A DNA stretch of 64,000 bases from NCBI RefSeq assembly GCF_001713375.1, contig NZ_CP016449.1, positions 1,612,001 to 1,676,000 on the forward strand. The letters run 5' to 3'. The notes under the pieces were generated by a model. That model searched no databases and was not told the origin of the DNA. It worked only from the letters and a program-made list of their open reading frames with translations. Source of the DNA: Hydrogenophaga sp. RAC07 (GTDB lineage Bacteria; Pseudomonadota; Gammaproteobacteria; Burkholderiales; Burkholderiaceae_C). The translations under genes and the position numbers were made by a program. Shown here piece after piece: positions 57,291-64,000 of this stretch. Within the stretch, counting starts at the first letter, position 1. Each line of letters begins with the position of its first letter.

Positions 57291-58322
57291 ATGATCAACA
57301 AACGCATCTTCCTCCAGGCCGTCGCTGCTGCGGCCATGGCCACTGCCGGCATGGGCTCGGCCATCGCCGCCGACATCACCGGCGCTGGCGCCACCTTCCC
57401 CTTCCCGATCTACGCCAAGTGGGCCGAGGCCTACAAGGCACAGACCGGCACCGGCCTGAACTACCAGTCGATCGGCTCCTCCGGCGGCCTGCGCCAGATT
57501 CGCGCCAAGACCGTGGCTTTCGGCGCATCCGACGCGCCTGTGTCCGGTGCCGACCTCGACAAGGACGGCATGGTCCAGTTCCCGGCCATCATCGGCGGCA
57601 CCGTGCCCGTGATCAACCTCGACGGCTTCAAGCCGGGCGAACTGCGCGTGACCGGTCCCGTGCTGGCCGAGCTGTTCCTGGGCACCATCACCAAGTGGAA
57701 CGACCCCAAGCTGGCCGCCCTGAACCCCGGCAAAACCCTGCCTGACCAGAACGTGACCGTGATCCACCGCGCTGACGGCTCGGGCACCACCTTCAACTTC
57801 ACCGACTACCTCAGCGCCGTGAGCAAGCCCTGGGCCGACACCGTTGGCAAGGGCGCTGCCGTGAAGTGGCCAGCACCGTCGTCGGTGGGTGGCAAGGGCA
57901 ACGAAGGCGTGGCCGCCAACGTGAACCGCGTCAAGGGCGGCGTGGGTTACGTGGAATACGCCTACGTCAAGAAGAACAACATGAACTTCCTGCAGCTGCA
58001 AAACGCCGACGGCAAGTACGTGAGCCCGGACGACAAGACCTTCGCCTCGGCCGCCGCCGGCGCCGACTGGTTCAGCGTGCCCGGCATGGGCGTGTCGATG
58101 GTGAACGCCAAGGGCGCCGAGAGCTGGCCCATCAGCACCGCCTCGTTCATCCTGATGTACAAGAACCCGGCCGACAAGGCGCAGTCCGCTGAAGTGCTGA
58201 AGTTCTTCGACTGGGCTTTCAAGAGTGGCAAGGGCATGGCCGCCGAGCTGGACTACGTGCCGCTGCCTGACAGCCTGACCGCCGACATCCGCTCCAAGGT
58301 GTGGTCGCAGATCGCCAAGTAA
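57291..58322 (+). CDS. pstS: Phosphate ABC transporter substrate-binding protein PstS
   Basis: A 343-residue periplasmic phosphate-binding protein. The signal peptide (MINKRIFLQAVAAAAMATAG.., cleaved before ADITGAG) is followed by GAGATFPFPIYAKW, the phosphate site residues in SIGSSGGLRQI and FGASDAPVSG, and HRADGSGTTFNFTDYLS. It delivers phosphate to PstCAB; arsenate can enter by the same route. A hairpin follows. Confidence 0.97.
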   Translation: MINKRIFLQAVAAAAMATAGMGSAIAADITGAGATFPFPIYAKWAEAYKAQTGTGLNYQSIGSSGGLRQIRAKTVAFGASDAPVSGADLDKDGMVQFPAIIGGTVPVINLDGFKPGELRVTGPVLAELFLGTITKWNDPKLAALNPGKTLPDQNVTVIHRADGSGTTFNFTDYLSAVSKPWADTVGKGAAVKWPAPSSVGGKGNEGVAANVNRVKGGVGYVEYAYVKKNNMNFLQLQNADGKYVSPDDKTFASAAAGADWFSVPGMGVSMVNAKGAESWPISTASFILMYKNPADKAQSAEVLKFFDWAFKSGKGMAAELDYVPLPDSLTADIRSKVWSQIAK

Positions 58323-58343
58323 GTTAGGCTGCTTCCAAGTCGC

Positions 58344-58377
58344 ATCCGCCGGTCGGTTCAGTCGGGCCGGCGGATGT
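58344..58377 (+). terminator. Intercistronic hairpin pstS-pstC
   Basis: CATCCGCCGG and its complement CCGGCGGATG form a 10-base stem around a 14-base loop, 22 bases after pstS. There is no U-tract. Such attenuators or mRNA stabilisers give more PstS than PstC. Confidence 0.65.
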
Positions 58378-58416
58378 TGACTTGTGGGGCCGGTCAACCA
58401 CCGGATCGGAGTCACC

Positions 58417-59415
58417 ATGAGCCTGGGAACCACCATGAGTTCGCAACCCGTGTCCATTGAACTGGACAACCCCAACATGGCGTCGATTGCCAAACGGCAA
58501 CGCTTTCACGACGTCCTGTTTCACCGCATCACACAGAGTTTTTCGCTGCTGGTGCTGGTCGCCTTGATGGGCATCATCGTTTCGCTGTTCATCAACGCCT
58601 GGCCCACGTTCCAGAAGTTCGGTTTCAACTTCATCTGGCGCGTCGAGTGGGACATCATCAATGAAGAATTCGGTGCTGCGATCGCCATCGTCGGCACCAT
58701 CGCCAGCGCGTCGATCGCCATGCTGATCGCCGTGCCGCTGGCCTTCGGCATCGCGCTGTTCCTCACCGAGACCTGCCCCGTGTGGCTGCGCCGCCCGCTG
58801 GGAACGGCGGTCGAGCTGCTGGCGGCTGTGCCTTCCATCATTTACGGCATGTTCGGCCTGTTCGTGTTCGCGCCACTGTTCGCCGACTACTTTCAGGTGC
58901 CGGTGCAGAACGTGCTCGGCGGCATGCCGCTGGTGGGTTTCCTGTTCGGCGGGAGCACCAACGGCTTCGGCATTCTGGCTGCGGGCATCGTGCTGGCGTT
59001 CATGGTGCTGCCTTTTGTGGCGGCGGTGATGCGCGACGTGTTCGAGATCGTTCCACCCATCTTGCGCGAATCGGCCTACGGCCTGGGTTGCACGACCTGG
59101 GAGGTGGTGCGCCGCGTGGTGTTGCCCTACACGCAGAAGGGTGTCATCGGCGGCATCATGCTCGGCCTGGGGCGTGCCCTGGGCGAGACCATGGCGGTCA
59201 CCTTCGTGATCGGCAACGCCAACCGCATGCCCACATCGCTGTTCTCGCCAGGCACCTCGATCGCCTCCACCTTGGCCAACGAATTCGGCGAAGCCGCCGA
59301 CTTCCACCTCTCCACCTTGTTTGCGCTGGGCTTCCTGCTGTTCGTGATCACCTTCCTGGTGCTCTCGGCGGCCAAGATCCTGATGTTGCGCGCCGAAAAA
59401 GCCAAAGGTTTCTGA
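58417..59415 (+). CDS. pstC: Phosphate ABC transporter permease PstC
   Basis: A 332-residue, six-helix inner-membrane protein with the ABC permease loop ([17 protein letters not shown], where EAA-like residues contact PstB). The ATG at 58417 ([10 protein letters not shown]) follows GGAG by 6 bases and is preferred to 58384. pstA follows after 1 base. Confidence 0.95.
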   Translation: MSLGTTMSSQPVSIELDNPNMASIAKRQRFHDVLFHRITQSFSLLVLVALMGIIVSLFINAWPTFQKFGFNFIWRVEWDIINEEFGAAIAIVGTIASASIAMLIAVPLAFGIALFLTETCPVWLRRPLGTAVELLAAVPSIIYGMFGLFVFAPLFADYFQVPVQNVLGGMPLVGFLFGGSTNGFGILAAGIVLAFMVLPFVAAVMRDVFEIVPPILRESAYGLGCTTWEVVRRVVLPYTQKGVIGGIMLGLGRALGETMAVTFVIGNANRMPTSLFSPGTSIASTLANEFGEAADFHLSTLFALGFLLFVITFLVLSAAKILMLRAEKAKGF

Positions 59416-59416
59416 C

Positions 59417-60271
59417 ATGGAACTCGACAACGCCATTTACAAAAGCCGCCAGCGCACCAACGCCATCGGCCTGACCTTGTCCATGGGTGCCATGGTGCTG
59501 GGTTTGGTTGTGCTGCTCTGGATCCTGAGCGTTCTGCTGACCAACGGCCTGGCCGCCCTCGACTGGAACATGTTCACGCAGTCCACCCCGGCTCCCGGCA
59601 GCGAAGGTGGTGGCCTGGCCAACGCCATCGTGGGCAGCTTGATGATGGTCGGCTTCTCGGTGCTGGTGTCCACGCCCATCGGCGTGTTTGCCGGCGTCTA
59701 CCTGGCCGAGTACGGCGACACGAGCAAGACCGCCGAACTCACCCGGTTTGTGACCGACATCATGTTGTCGGCGCCGTCCATCGTGCTGGGTCTGTTCGTC
59801 TACGCGATCGCCGTGGCCACCGTGGGCAACTTCTCGGGTTGGGCAGGCAGCCTGGCGCTGTCGCTGATCGCCGTGCCGGTGGTCGTGCGCACCACCGAAA
59901 ACATGCTGCGCCTGGTGCCCGGCAGCCTGCGCGAAGCGGCCTTTGCGCTGGGTGCGCCGCGCTGGAAAGTGGCCACCCTGGTCACGCTGCGCGCGGCCAA
60001 GAGCGGCGTCATGACCGGTCTGCTGCTGGCCGTGGCCCGCATCAGCGGCGAAACCGCGCCCCTGCTGTTCACCGCGCTCAACAACCAGTTCTTCAGCACC
60101 GACATGGGCGCACCCATGGCCAACCTGCCGGTGGTGATCTTCCAGTTCGCGCTGAGCCCTTACGACAACTGGATCCGCCTGGCCTGGGGTGGCGCGCTGC
60201 TCATCACCCTGTCGGTGCTGGTGCTCAACATCGTGGCGCGGGTTTTCCTGCGCGAGAAGACGCCAGGCTGA
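59417..60271 (+). CDS. pstA: Phosphate ABC transporter permease PstA
   Basis: A 284-residue, six-helix permease pairing with PstC. The PstB-contact loop is AVARISGETAPLLFTA, and EAAFALGAPRWKVATLV is the conserved cytoplasmic EAA region. It starts 1 base after the pstC stop. Length normal. Confidence 0.95.
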   Translation: MELDNAIYKSRQRTNAIGLTLSMGAMVLGLVVLLWILSVLLTNGLAALDWNMFTQSTPAPGSEGGGLANAIVGSLMMVGFSVLVSTPIGVFAGVYLAEYGDTSKTAELTRFVTDIMLSAPSIVLGLFVYAIAVATVGNFSGWAGSLALSLIAVPVVVRTTENMLRLVPGSLREAAFALGAPRWKVATLVTLRAAKSGVMTGLLLAVARISGETAPLLFTALNNQFFSTDMGAPMANLPVVIFQFALSPYDNWIRLAWGGALLITLSVLVLNIVARVFLREKTPG

Positions 60272-60316
60272 AGCCGGCGCATCCGTATCCAAACAACCAA
60301 AAATCCGGACAGAACC

Positions 60317-61105
60317 ATGCCCAACACCGCTGCCCAACCCGCTGTCGCCGCCAAGAACGCGCTGGAACTGCGCAACCTCAACTTCTTCTACGGCAAGTTC
60401 CAGGGCCTGAAGAACGTCAACATGAACATCGAGGAGCGCAAGGTCACCGCCTTCATCGGCCCCTCGGGCTGCGGCAAGTCAACCTTGTTGCGCACGCTCA
60501 ACCGCATGTACAGCCTGTACCCCGGCCAGCGCGCCGAAGGCCAGATCAATTTCTACGGTCAGAACATCCTGGACGAAAAGCAGGACATCAACCTGCTGCG
60601 CGCGCGCATCGGCATGGTGTTCCAGAAGCCCACGCCGTTTCCCATGTCGATCTACGACAACATCGCCTTCGGCGTGAAGCTCTACGAGAACCTGGGCAAG
60701 AGCGAGATGGACGACCGCGTGGAGTGGGCACTGTCCAAGGCTGCGCTGTGGAACGAGGTGAAGGACAAACTCAACCAGAGCGGTCTGTCGCTCTCGGGCG
60801 GTCAGCAGCAGCGCTTGTGCATTGCGCGCAGCGTGGCGGTGAAGCCGTCGGTGTTGCTGCTGGACGAGCCCACCTCGGCGCTGGACCCGATCTCCACCGG
60901 CAAGGTGGAAGAGCTGGTGCACGAACTCAAGCAGGACTACACCATCGCCATCGTCACCCACAACATGCAGCAGGCCGCCCGCTGCAGCGACTACACCGCC
61001 TACATGTACCTCGGCGAGCTGGTCGAGTTCGGCTCCACCGAGCAGATCTTCTTCAAGCCTGCCAAGACCGAGACCGAGGACTACATCACCGGGCGCTTCG
61101 GCTGA
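60317..61105 (+). CDS. pstB: Phosphate ABC transporter ATPase PstB
   Basis: A 262-residue ATPase with Walker [19 protein letters not shown], signature [14 protein letters not shown], Walker [13 protein letters not shown] and the switch His [10 protein letters not shown]. It powers PstSCA. The ATG at 60317 starts [14 protein letters not shown]. Confidence 0.97.
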   Translation: MPNTAAQPAVAAKNALELRNLNFFYGKFQGLKNVNMNIEERKVTAFIGPSGCGKSTLLRTLNRMYSLYPGQRAEGQINFYGQNILDEKQDINLLRARIGMVFQKPTPFPMSIYDNIAFGVKLYENLGKSEMDDRVEWALSKAALWNEVKDKLNQSGLSLSGGQQQRLCIARSVAVKPSVLLLDEPTSALDPISTGKVEELVHELKQDYTIAIVTHNMQQAARCSDYTAYMYLGELVEFGSTEQIFFKPAKTETEDYITGRFG

Positions 61106-61158
61106 TTGCAGCCAACGCTGAAAATCGAGCAGTTCCGAGCCACAACGGGAGATCTTTC

Positions 61159-61860
61159 ATGAGCGACAAACACATTTCCAGCCAGTTCGACGCCGAGTTG
61201 AACTCCATCTCTTCCCAGGTCCTTGAAATGGGTGGCCTGGTCGAATCCCAGCTGCACCAGGCGGTGTACGCCCTGGTGCACATGAGCATGGAGTCGGCCG
61301 AGCAGGTGATCGAAAACGAGAACCGCATCAACCAGATGGAGCTGCAGATCGATCACGAGATCATCTCCACCATCGGCCGGCGCCAACCCACCGCGCGCGA
61401 TTTGCGGTTTCTCATGGCGATCTCGCGCACCACGCAGAACCTGGAGCGCGCGGGTGACGAAGTCGCCCGCATCGCACGCATGGTCAAGTCCATCATCGAA
61501 AACGGTTCACCGCGCAACCTGCCCAGCTCCGAACTTCGCGTGGCCGCCGACCTGGCCTCGGCCCTGCTGCGCAAGACGCTGGATTCGTTCGCGCGGCTGG
61601 ACACCACCATGGCCGTGGCCATCATCAAGGGCGACAACGCCATCGACGACGAGTACAACGGTTTCCTGCGCAAGCTCATCACCTACATGATGGAAGATCC
61701 CCGAACCATCTCGCCCAGCCTGGACCTGCTGTTCCTGGCCAAGTCGATCGAACGCGTGGGCGACCACGCCAAGAACATCGCCGAGCAGATCATCTTCATT
61801 GTCAAAGGTGAAGACGTTCGGCACACCCCCATGTCCCAGGTGGAGTCGGTGGTCGGATGA
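61159..61860 (+). CDS. phoU: Phosphate signalling complex protein PhoU
   Basis: A 233-residue all-helical protein with the two PhoU metal-binding repeats (ERAGDEVARIARM and ERVGDHAKNIAEQ). It links PstB to PhoR and represses the Pho regulon when phosphate is ample. The ATG at 61159 (MSDKHISSQFD) follows GGGAGA. Its stop overlaps the phoB start (ATGA). Confidence 0.96.
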   Translation: MSDKHISSQFDAELNSISSQVLEMGGLVESQLHQAVYALVHMSMESAEQVIENENRINQMELQIDHEIISTIGRRQPTARDLRFLMAISRTTQNLERAGDEVARIARMVKSIIENGSPRNLPSSELRVAADLASALLRKTLDSFARLDTTMAVAIIKGDNAIDDEYNGFLRKLITYMMEDPRTISPSLDLLFLAKSIERVGDHAKNIAEQIIFIVKGEDVRHTPMSQVESVVG

Positions 61861-62588
61861 GGAAGCTGCCCAGAGTCCTCGTGGTCGAGGACGAACCCTC
61901 CATCGCCGAGCTGATCGCCGTCAACCTGCGGCACAACGGCTTCGCGCCCACCGTCGTGTTCGACGGGGTGGCCGCGCAGCGCGAGGTGGACGCGGTGTTG
62001 CCCGACGTGATCCTGCTCGACTGGATGCTGCCCGGTGAAAGCGGCGCCTCGCTGGCCCGCGGCTGGCGCAAGAACGAGCGCACCAAGACCATCCCCATCC
62101 TCATGCTCACCGCGCGCAGCGACGAAAGCGACAAGGTGCAGGGGCTGGACGCAGGTGCGGACGACTACATCACCAAACCGTTTTCAACCCAGGAGCTGCT
62201 GGCGCGCATCCGAGCGGTGCTGCGCCGGCGCGCGCCCGAAATCGTCAACGACTCGGTGCAGGTGGGTGAACTGGCCCTGGACGCGGCCACCTACCGCATC
62301 ACGTTCCGCGGTTCCGAGCTCAAGGTCGGGCCCACCGAATTCAAGCTGCTGCACTACCTCATGAAGCACGCAGAGCGGGTGCACACCCGTGGTACGCTGC
62401 TCGACAAGGTCTGGGGAGACCATGTTTTCATCGAGGAGCGGACCGTGGACGTGCATGTCAAACGATTGAGGGAATCACTGGGTGAAGCCTCCGGCATGAT
62501 CGAAACGGTGCGTGGTGCGGGCTACCGGCTCACGTCGATGAACAACACCGGGCGACCGGCGCAGGGCACCCCCATCTCCGCCACATGA
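61857..62588 (+). CDS. phoB: Phosphate regulon response regulator PhoB
   Basis: A 243-residue OmpR-type regulator. The receiver has the phospho-acceptor Asp in LLDWMLPGESG and KPFSTQELLARI. The winged-helix domain has LKVGPTEFKLLHYLMKH and the recognition segment RTVDVHVKRLRESLGEA. It would bind the Pho-box repeats described upstream. It is intact and overlaps both neighbours. Confidence 0.97.
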   Translation: MRKLPRVLVVEDEPSIAELIAVNLRHNGFAPTVVFDGVAAQREVDAVLPDVILLDWMLPGESGASLARGWRKNERTKTIPILMLTARSDESDKVQGLDAGADDYITKPFSTQELLARIRAVLRRRAPEIVNDSVQVGELALDAATYRITFRGSELKVGPTEFKLLHYLMKHAERVHTRGTLLDKVWGDHVFIEERTVDVHVKRLRESLGEASGMIETVRGAGYRLTSMNNTGRPAQGTPISAT

Positions 62589-62836
62589 CCCGGCGCGCCA
62601 TCGAGCTGTTGCTCCTGGTCGCACTGGGAGCGGTGCTGGGCTGGACGCAGGATTCACCGGGCTGGACCTTTGCCGGAGCGCTGGTGGGCGCGCTGGCATG
62701 GTCGGTGCTGGATGGCCTGCGCGCCCGCAGCTTCCTGCGTTGGCTCAACAAGGCCGACGTCACCCGCCAGCCGCGCCTCTCGGGCACCTGGGGCGAGATG
62801 GTGGACCGCTCCCGCAAGCTGATCAAGAAGCTGTAG
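62585..62836 (+). pseudogene. phoR: PhoR histidine kinase, N-terminal part ending at an in-frame TAG
   Basis: This 83-codon part (MTRRAIELLLLVALGAVLG) holds the two membrane helices and the short linker domain (GTWGEMVDRSRKLIKKL) of PhoR. The frame then meets TAG at 62834-62836 and resumes directly with KKAQNSDARLEDF. The start overlaps the phoB stop. One change, CAG to TAG (Gln), would account for it. See the second part. Confidence 0.85.
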
Positions 62837-63904
62837 AAAAAGGCGCAGAACAGCGACGCCCGGCTGGAGGATTTTCTGGCCGCCATCCAGGCCTCGCCCA
62901 ACGGCGTGGTGTTGCTCGATTCCGCAGGCCGCATCGAGTGGTCCAACCTCACGGCGGCCAACCACCTGGGTTTTGATCCGCAACGCGATCTGGGTCAGTA
63001 CGTGCGCAACATGGTGCGAAATCCGGCGTTCACCGCCTACCTCGCGGGTGGTGAGTTCAACCACGAGATCCAGATCGACGGCATCGGGCCGCGCCCCTCC
63101 CAGCCATCCAAGATCTCGCTGCAGATCCACCCCTACGGCAAAAAGCGCAAGCTCATGATCACGCGCGACGTGACGGCCGTGCAGCTGGCAGAAACCATGC
63201 GCCGCGACTTCGTGGCCAACGTCTCGCACGAGATCCGCACACCGCTGACCGTTCTCAGCGGCTTTGTGGAAACCATGCAGAGCATCCCGTTGGAAGAGGC
63301 CGATCGCACGCGTTACCTGAGCCTCATGAGCCAACAGGCCCACCGCATGCAGACGCTGGTGAGCGATCTGCTCACTCTCTCGCGGCTGGAAGGCAGCCCC
63401 GCACCCGGGCCGGGCGAGTGGATCGACGGCGAAGAACTGCTCACGCACGTGGTGCAGGAGGCCCGGGGTCTGACCCAGGCCATCTCGACGACGCAGCACC
63501 GCATCGAACCGGTGCCCGGGCCCGCGATCTGGGTGTCGGGTGCCAAGACTGAACTGCTCAGCGCCATGTCCAACCTGCTCAGCAACGCCGTGCGTTACAC
63601 GCCAGGCGGTGGACTCATCGAGACCGGCTGGCGATTGCGCAGCGACGGCTGGGTGGAATTCTTTGTGAAAGACACCGGCCCCGGCATTGCGGCTGAACAC
63701 CTGCCGCGACTGACCGAGCGCTTCTACCGTGTGGACCGCAGCCGTTCGCGGGAAACCGGTGGCACTGGTCTGGGTCTGGCCATCGTGAAACACGTGGCCC
63801 AGCGCCATGGTGGCCACATCGACGCCGACAGCACGGTGGGCGAAGGCTCCCGGTTCGCGATCGCCTTGCCGCCCAACCGGGTGCGCGAGCGCGTCACCGG
63901 CTGA
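62837..63904 (+). pseudogene. phoR: PhoR histidine kinase, C-terminal catalytic part
   Basis: This part continues in the same frame: PAS domain (FLAAIQASPNGVVLLDSAGR), the phospho-acceptor His in FVANVSHEIRTPLTVLSG, the N-box SNLLSNAVRYTPGG and G-boxes KDTGPGIAAEHL, GGTGLGLAIVKH. All motifs are intact. A product begun at GTG 62906 would lack the membrane part and part of PAS, and no ribosome-binding site is evident there. Readthrough, reinitiation or a base-call error must be considered. Full PhoR would be about 439 residues. Confidence 0.85.
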
Positions 63905-63911
63905 GCCGGTT

Positions 63912-64000
63912 TCAGTTGCCCACGCGCTGGTAGACCAGCAGGCTTTCCTTGCTGTCGGTCAGGCGGCTGACCGTGGACTTGAAGGCCCAGTGGGTGAGTT
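63912..64000 (-). CDS. 3' end of an unidentified gene (cut by window edge)
   Basis: The reverse strand has an open frame entering from the right edge and ending in TGA at 63912-63914, encoding the C-terminus ..LTHWAFKSTVSRLTDSKESL followed by LVYQRVGN. It lies 7 bases after the phoR stop on the other strand. Only 28 residues are visible, so no family can be named, and coding status is not certain. Confidence 0.5.
   Translation of the reverse strand, partial: LTHWAFKSTVSRLTDSKESLLVYQRVGN

Overview
The window is high-GC chromosomal DNA with tightly packed, often start/stop-overlapping operons. An XrtA exosortase/PEP-CTERM block with sigma-54 regulators, FtsH, RlmE and GlmM housekeeping genes, an ArsJ-type arsenic operon and a Pst-PhoU-PhoBR cluster together suggest a free-living betaproteobacterium of the Burkholderiales, most like Comamonadaceae such as Hydrogenophaga. 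The family is an inference from gene content; no rRNA or tRNA gene is present.

Layout. 1-1.5 kb: the edge of an IS407-like element abutting an intact IS3-type orfA/orfB pair. 1.56-4.24 kb: a large secreted lipoprotein gene broken by one in-frame TGA. 4.8-8.6 kb: a beta-helix protein, UDP-glucose dehydrogenase and a GNAT/FemAB-like protein, all of exopolysaccharide type. 8.7-11.4 kb: three PEP-CTERM surface proteins, each behind a sigma-54 promoter and an upstream palindrome TGT(C/A)-N9-GACA. 11.5-26.2 kb: exosortase-A-associated genes (two hydrolases, acyl carrier protein, acyl-CoA ligase, PLP decarboxylase, O-antigen-ligase-like protein, sugar transferase) and the PrsK/PrsR/PrsT set. PrsR is the obvious candidate to read the palindromes. 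26.4-30.1 kb: an HPr-rel-A cassette (secreted protein, PqqD-like chaperone, HprK-like kinase, nucleotidyltransferase, serine protease).

30.1-43.8 kb is mostly housekeeping: FAD oxidoreductase, pyrD, rpiA, a thioredoxin-fold protein, prlC, yhbY, rlmE, ftsH behind a likely sigma-32 promoter, folP, glmM, a GNAT protein, a NamZ-type muramidase and a DOMON-like protein. 43.8-49.4 kb is an arsenic island with two export routes: ArsC/Acr3, and GAPDH/ArsJ. Two copies of an ATTCAA-N6-TTGAA palindrome flank an ATP-grasp-like gene that therefore appears to be co-regulated with the ars operon.

49.4-64 kb is a phosphate-starvation region. An ornithine-lipid acyltransferase (OlsB-like), a PlcP/LpxH-like metallophosphoesterase and an Agt-like glycosyltransferase form a likely phospholipid-to-phosphorus-free-lipid operon. 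Next come ppk1, sixA, a ribbon-helix-helix/histone-H1-like protein, ppx, pstSCAB, phoU, phoB and phoR. I can see Pho-box-like repeats before olsB, ppk1, the H1-like gene and pstS. PhoR is interrupted by an in-frame TAG, the second single-codon nonsense lesion in the window; both can be explained by one C-to-T change on the + strand.

The most interesting undescribed points are the candidate PrsR binding site with helical phasing, the Pho-linked lipid-remodelling operon, the ATP-grasp gene under an ars-type operator, and the RHH/H1-like protein with its own palindrome and Pho box.
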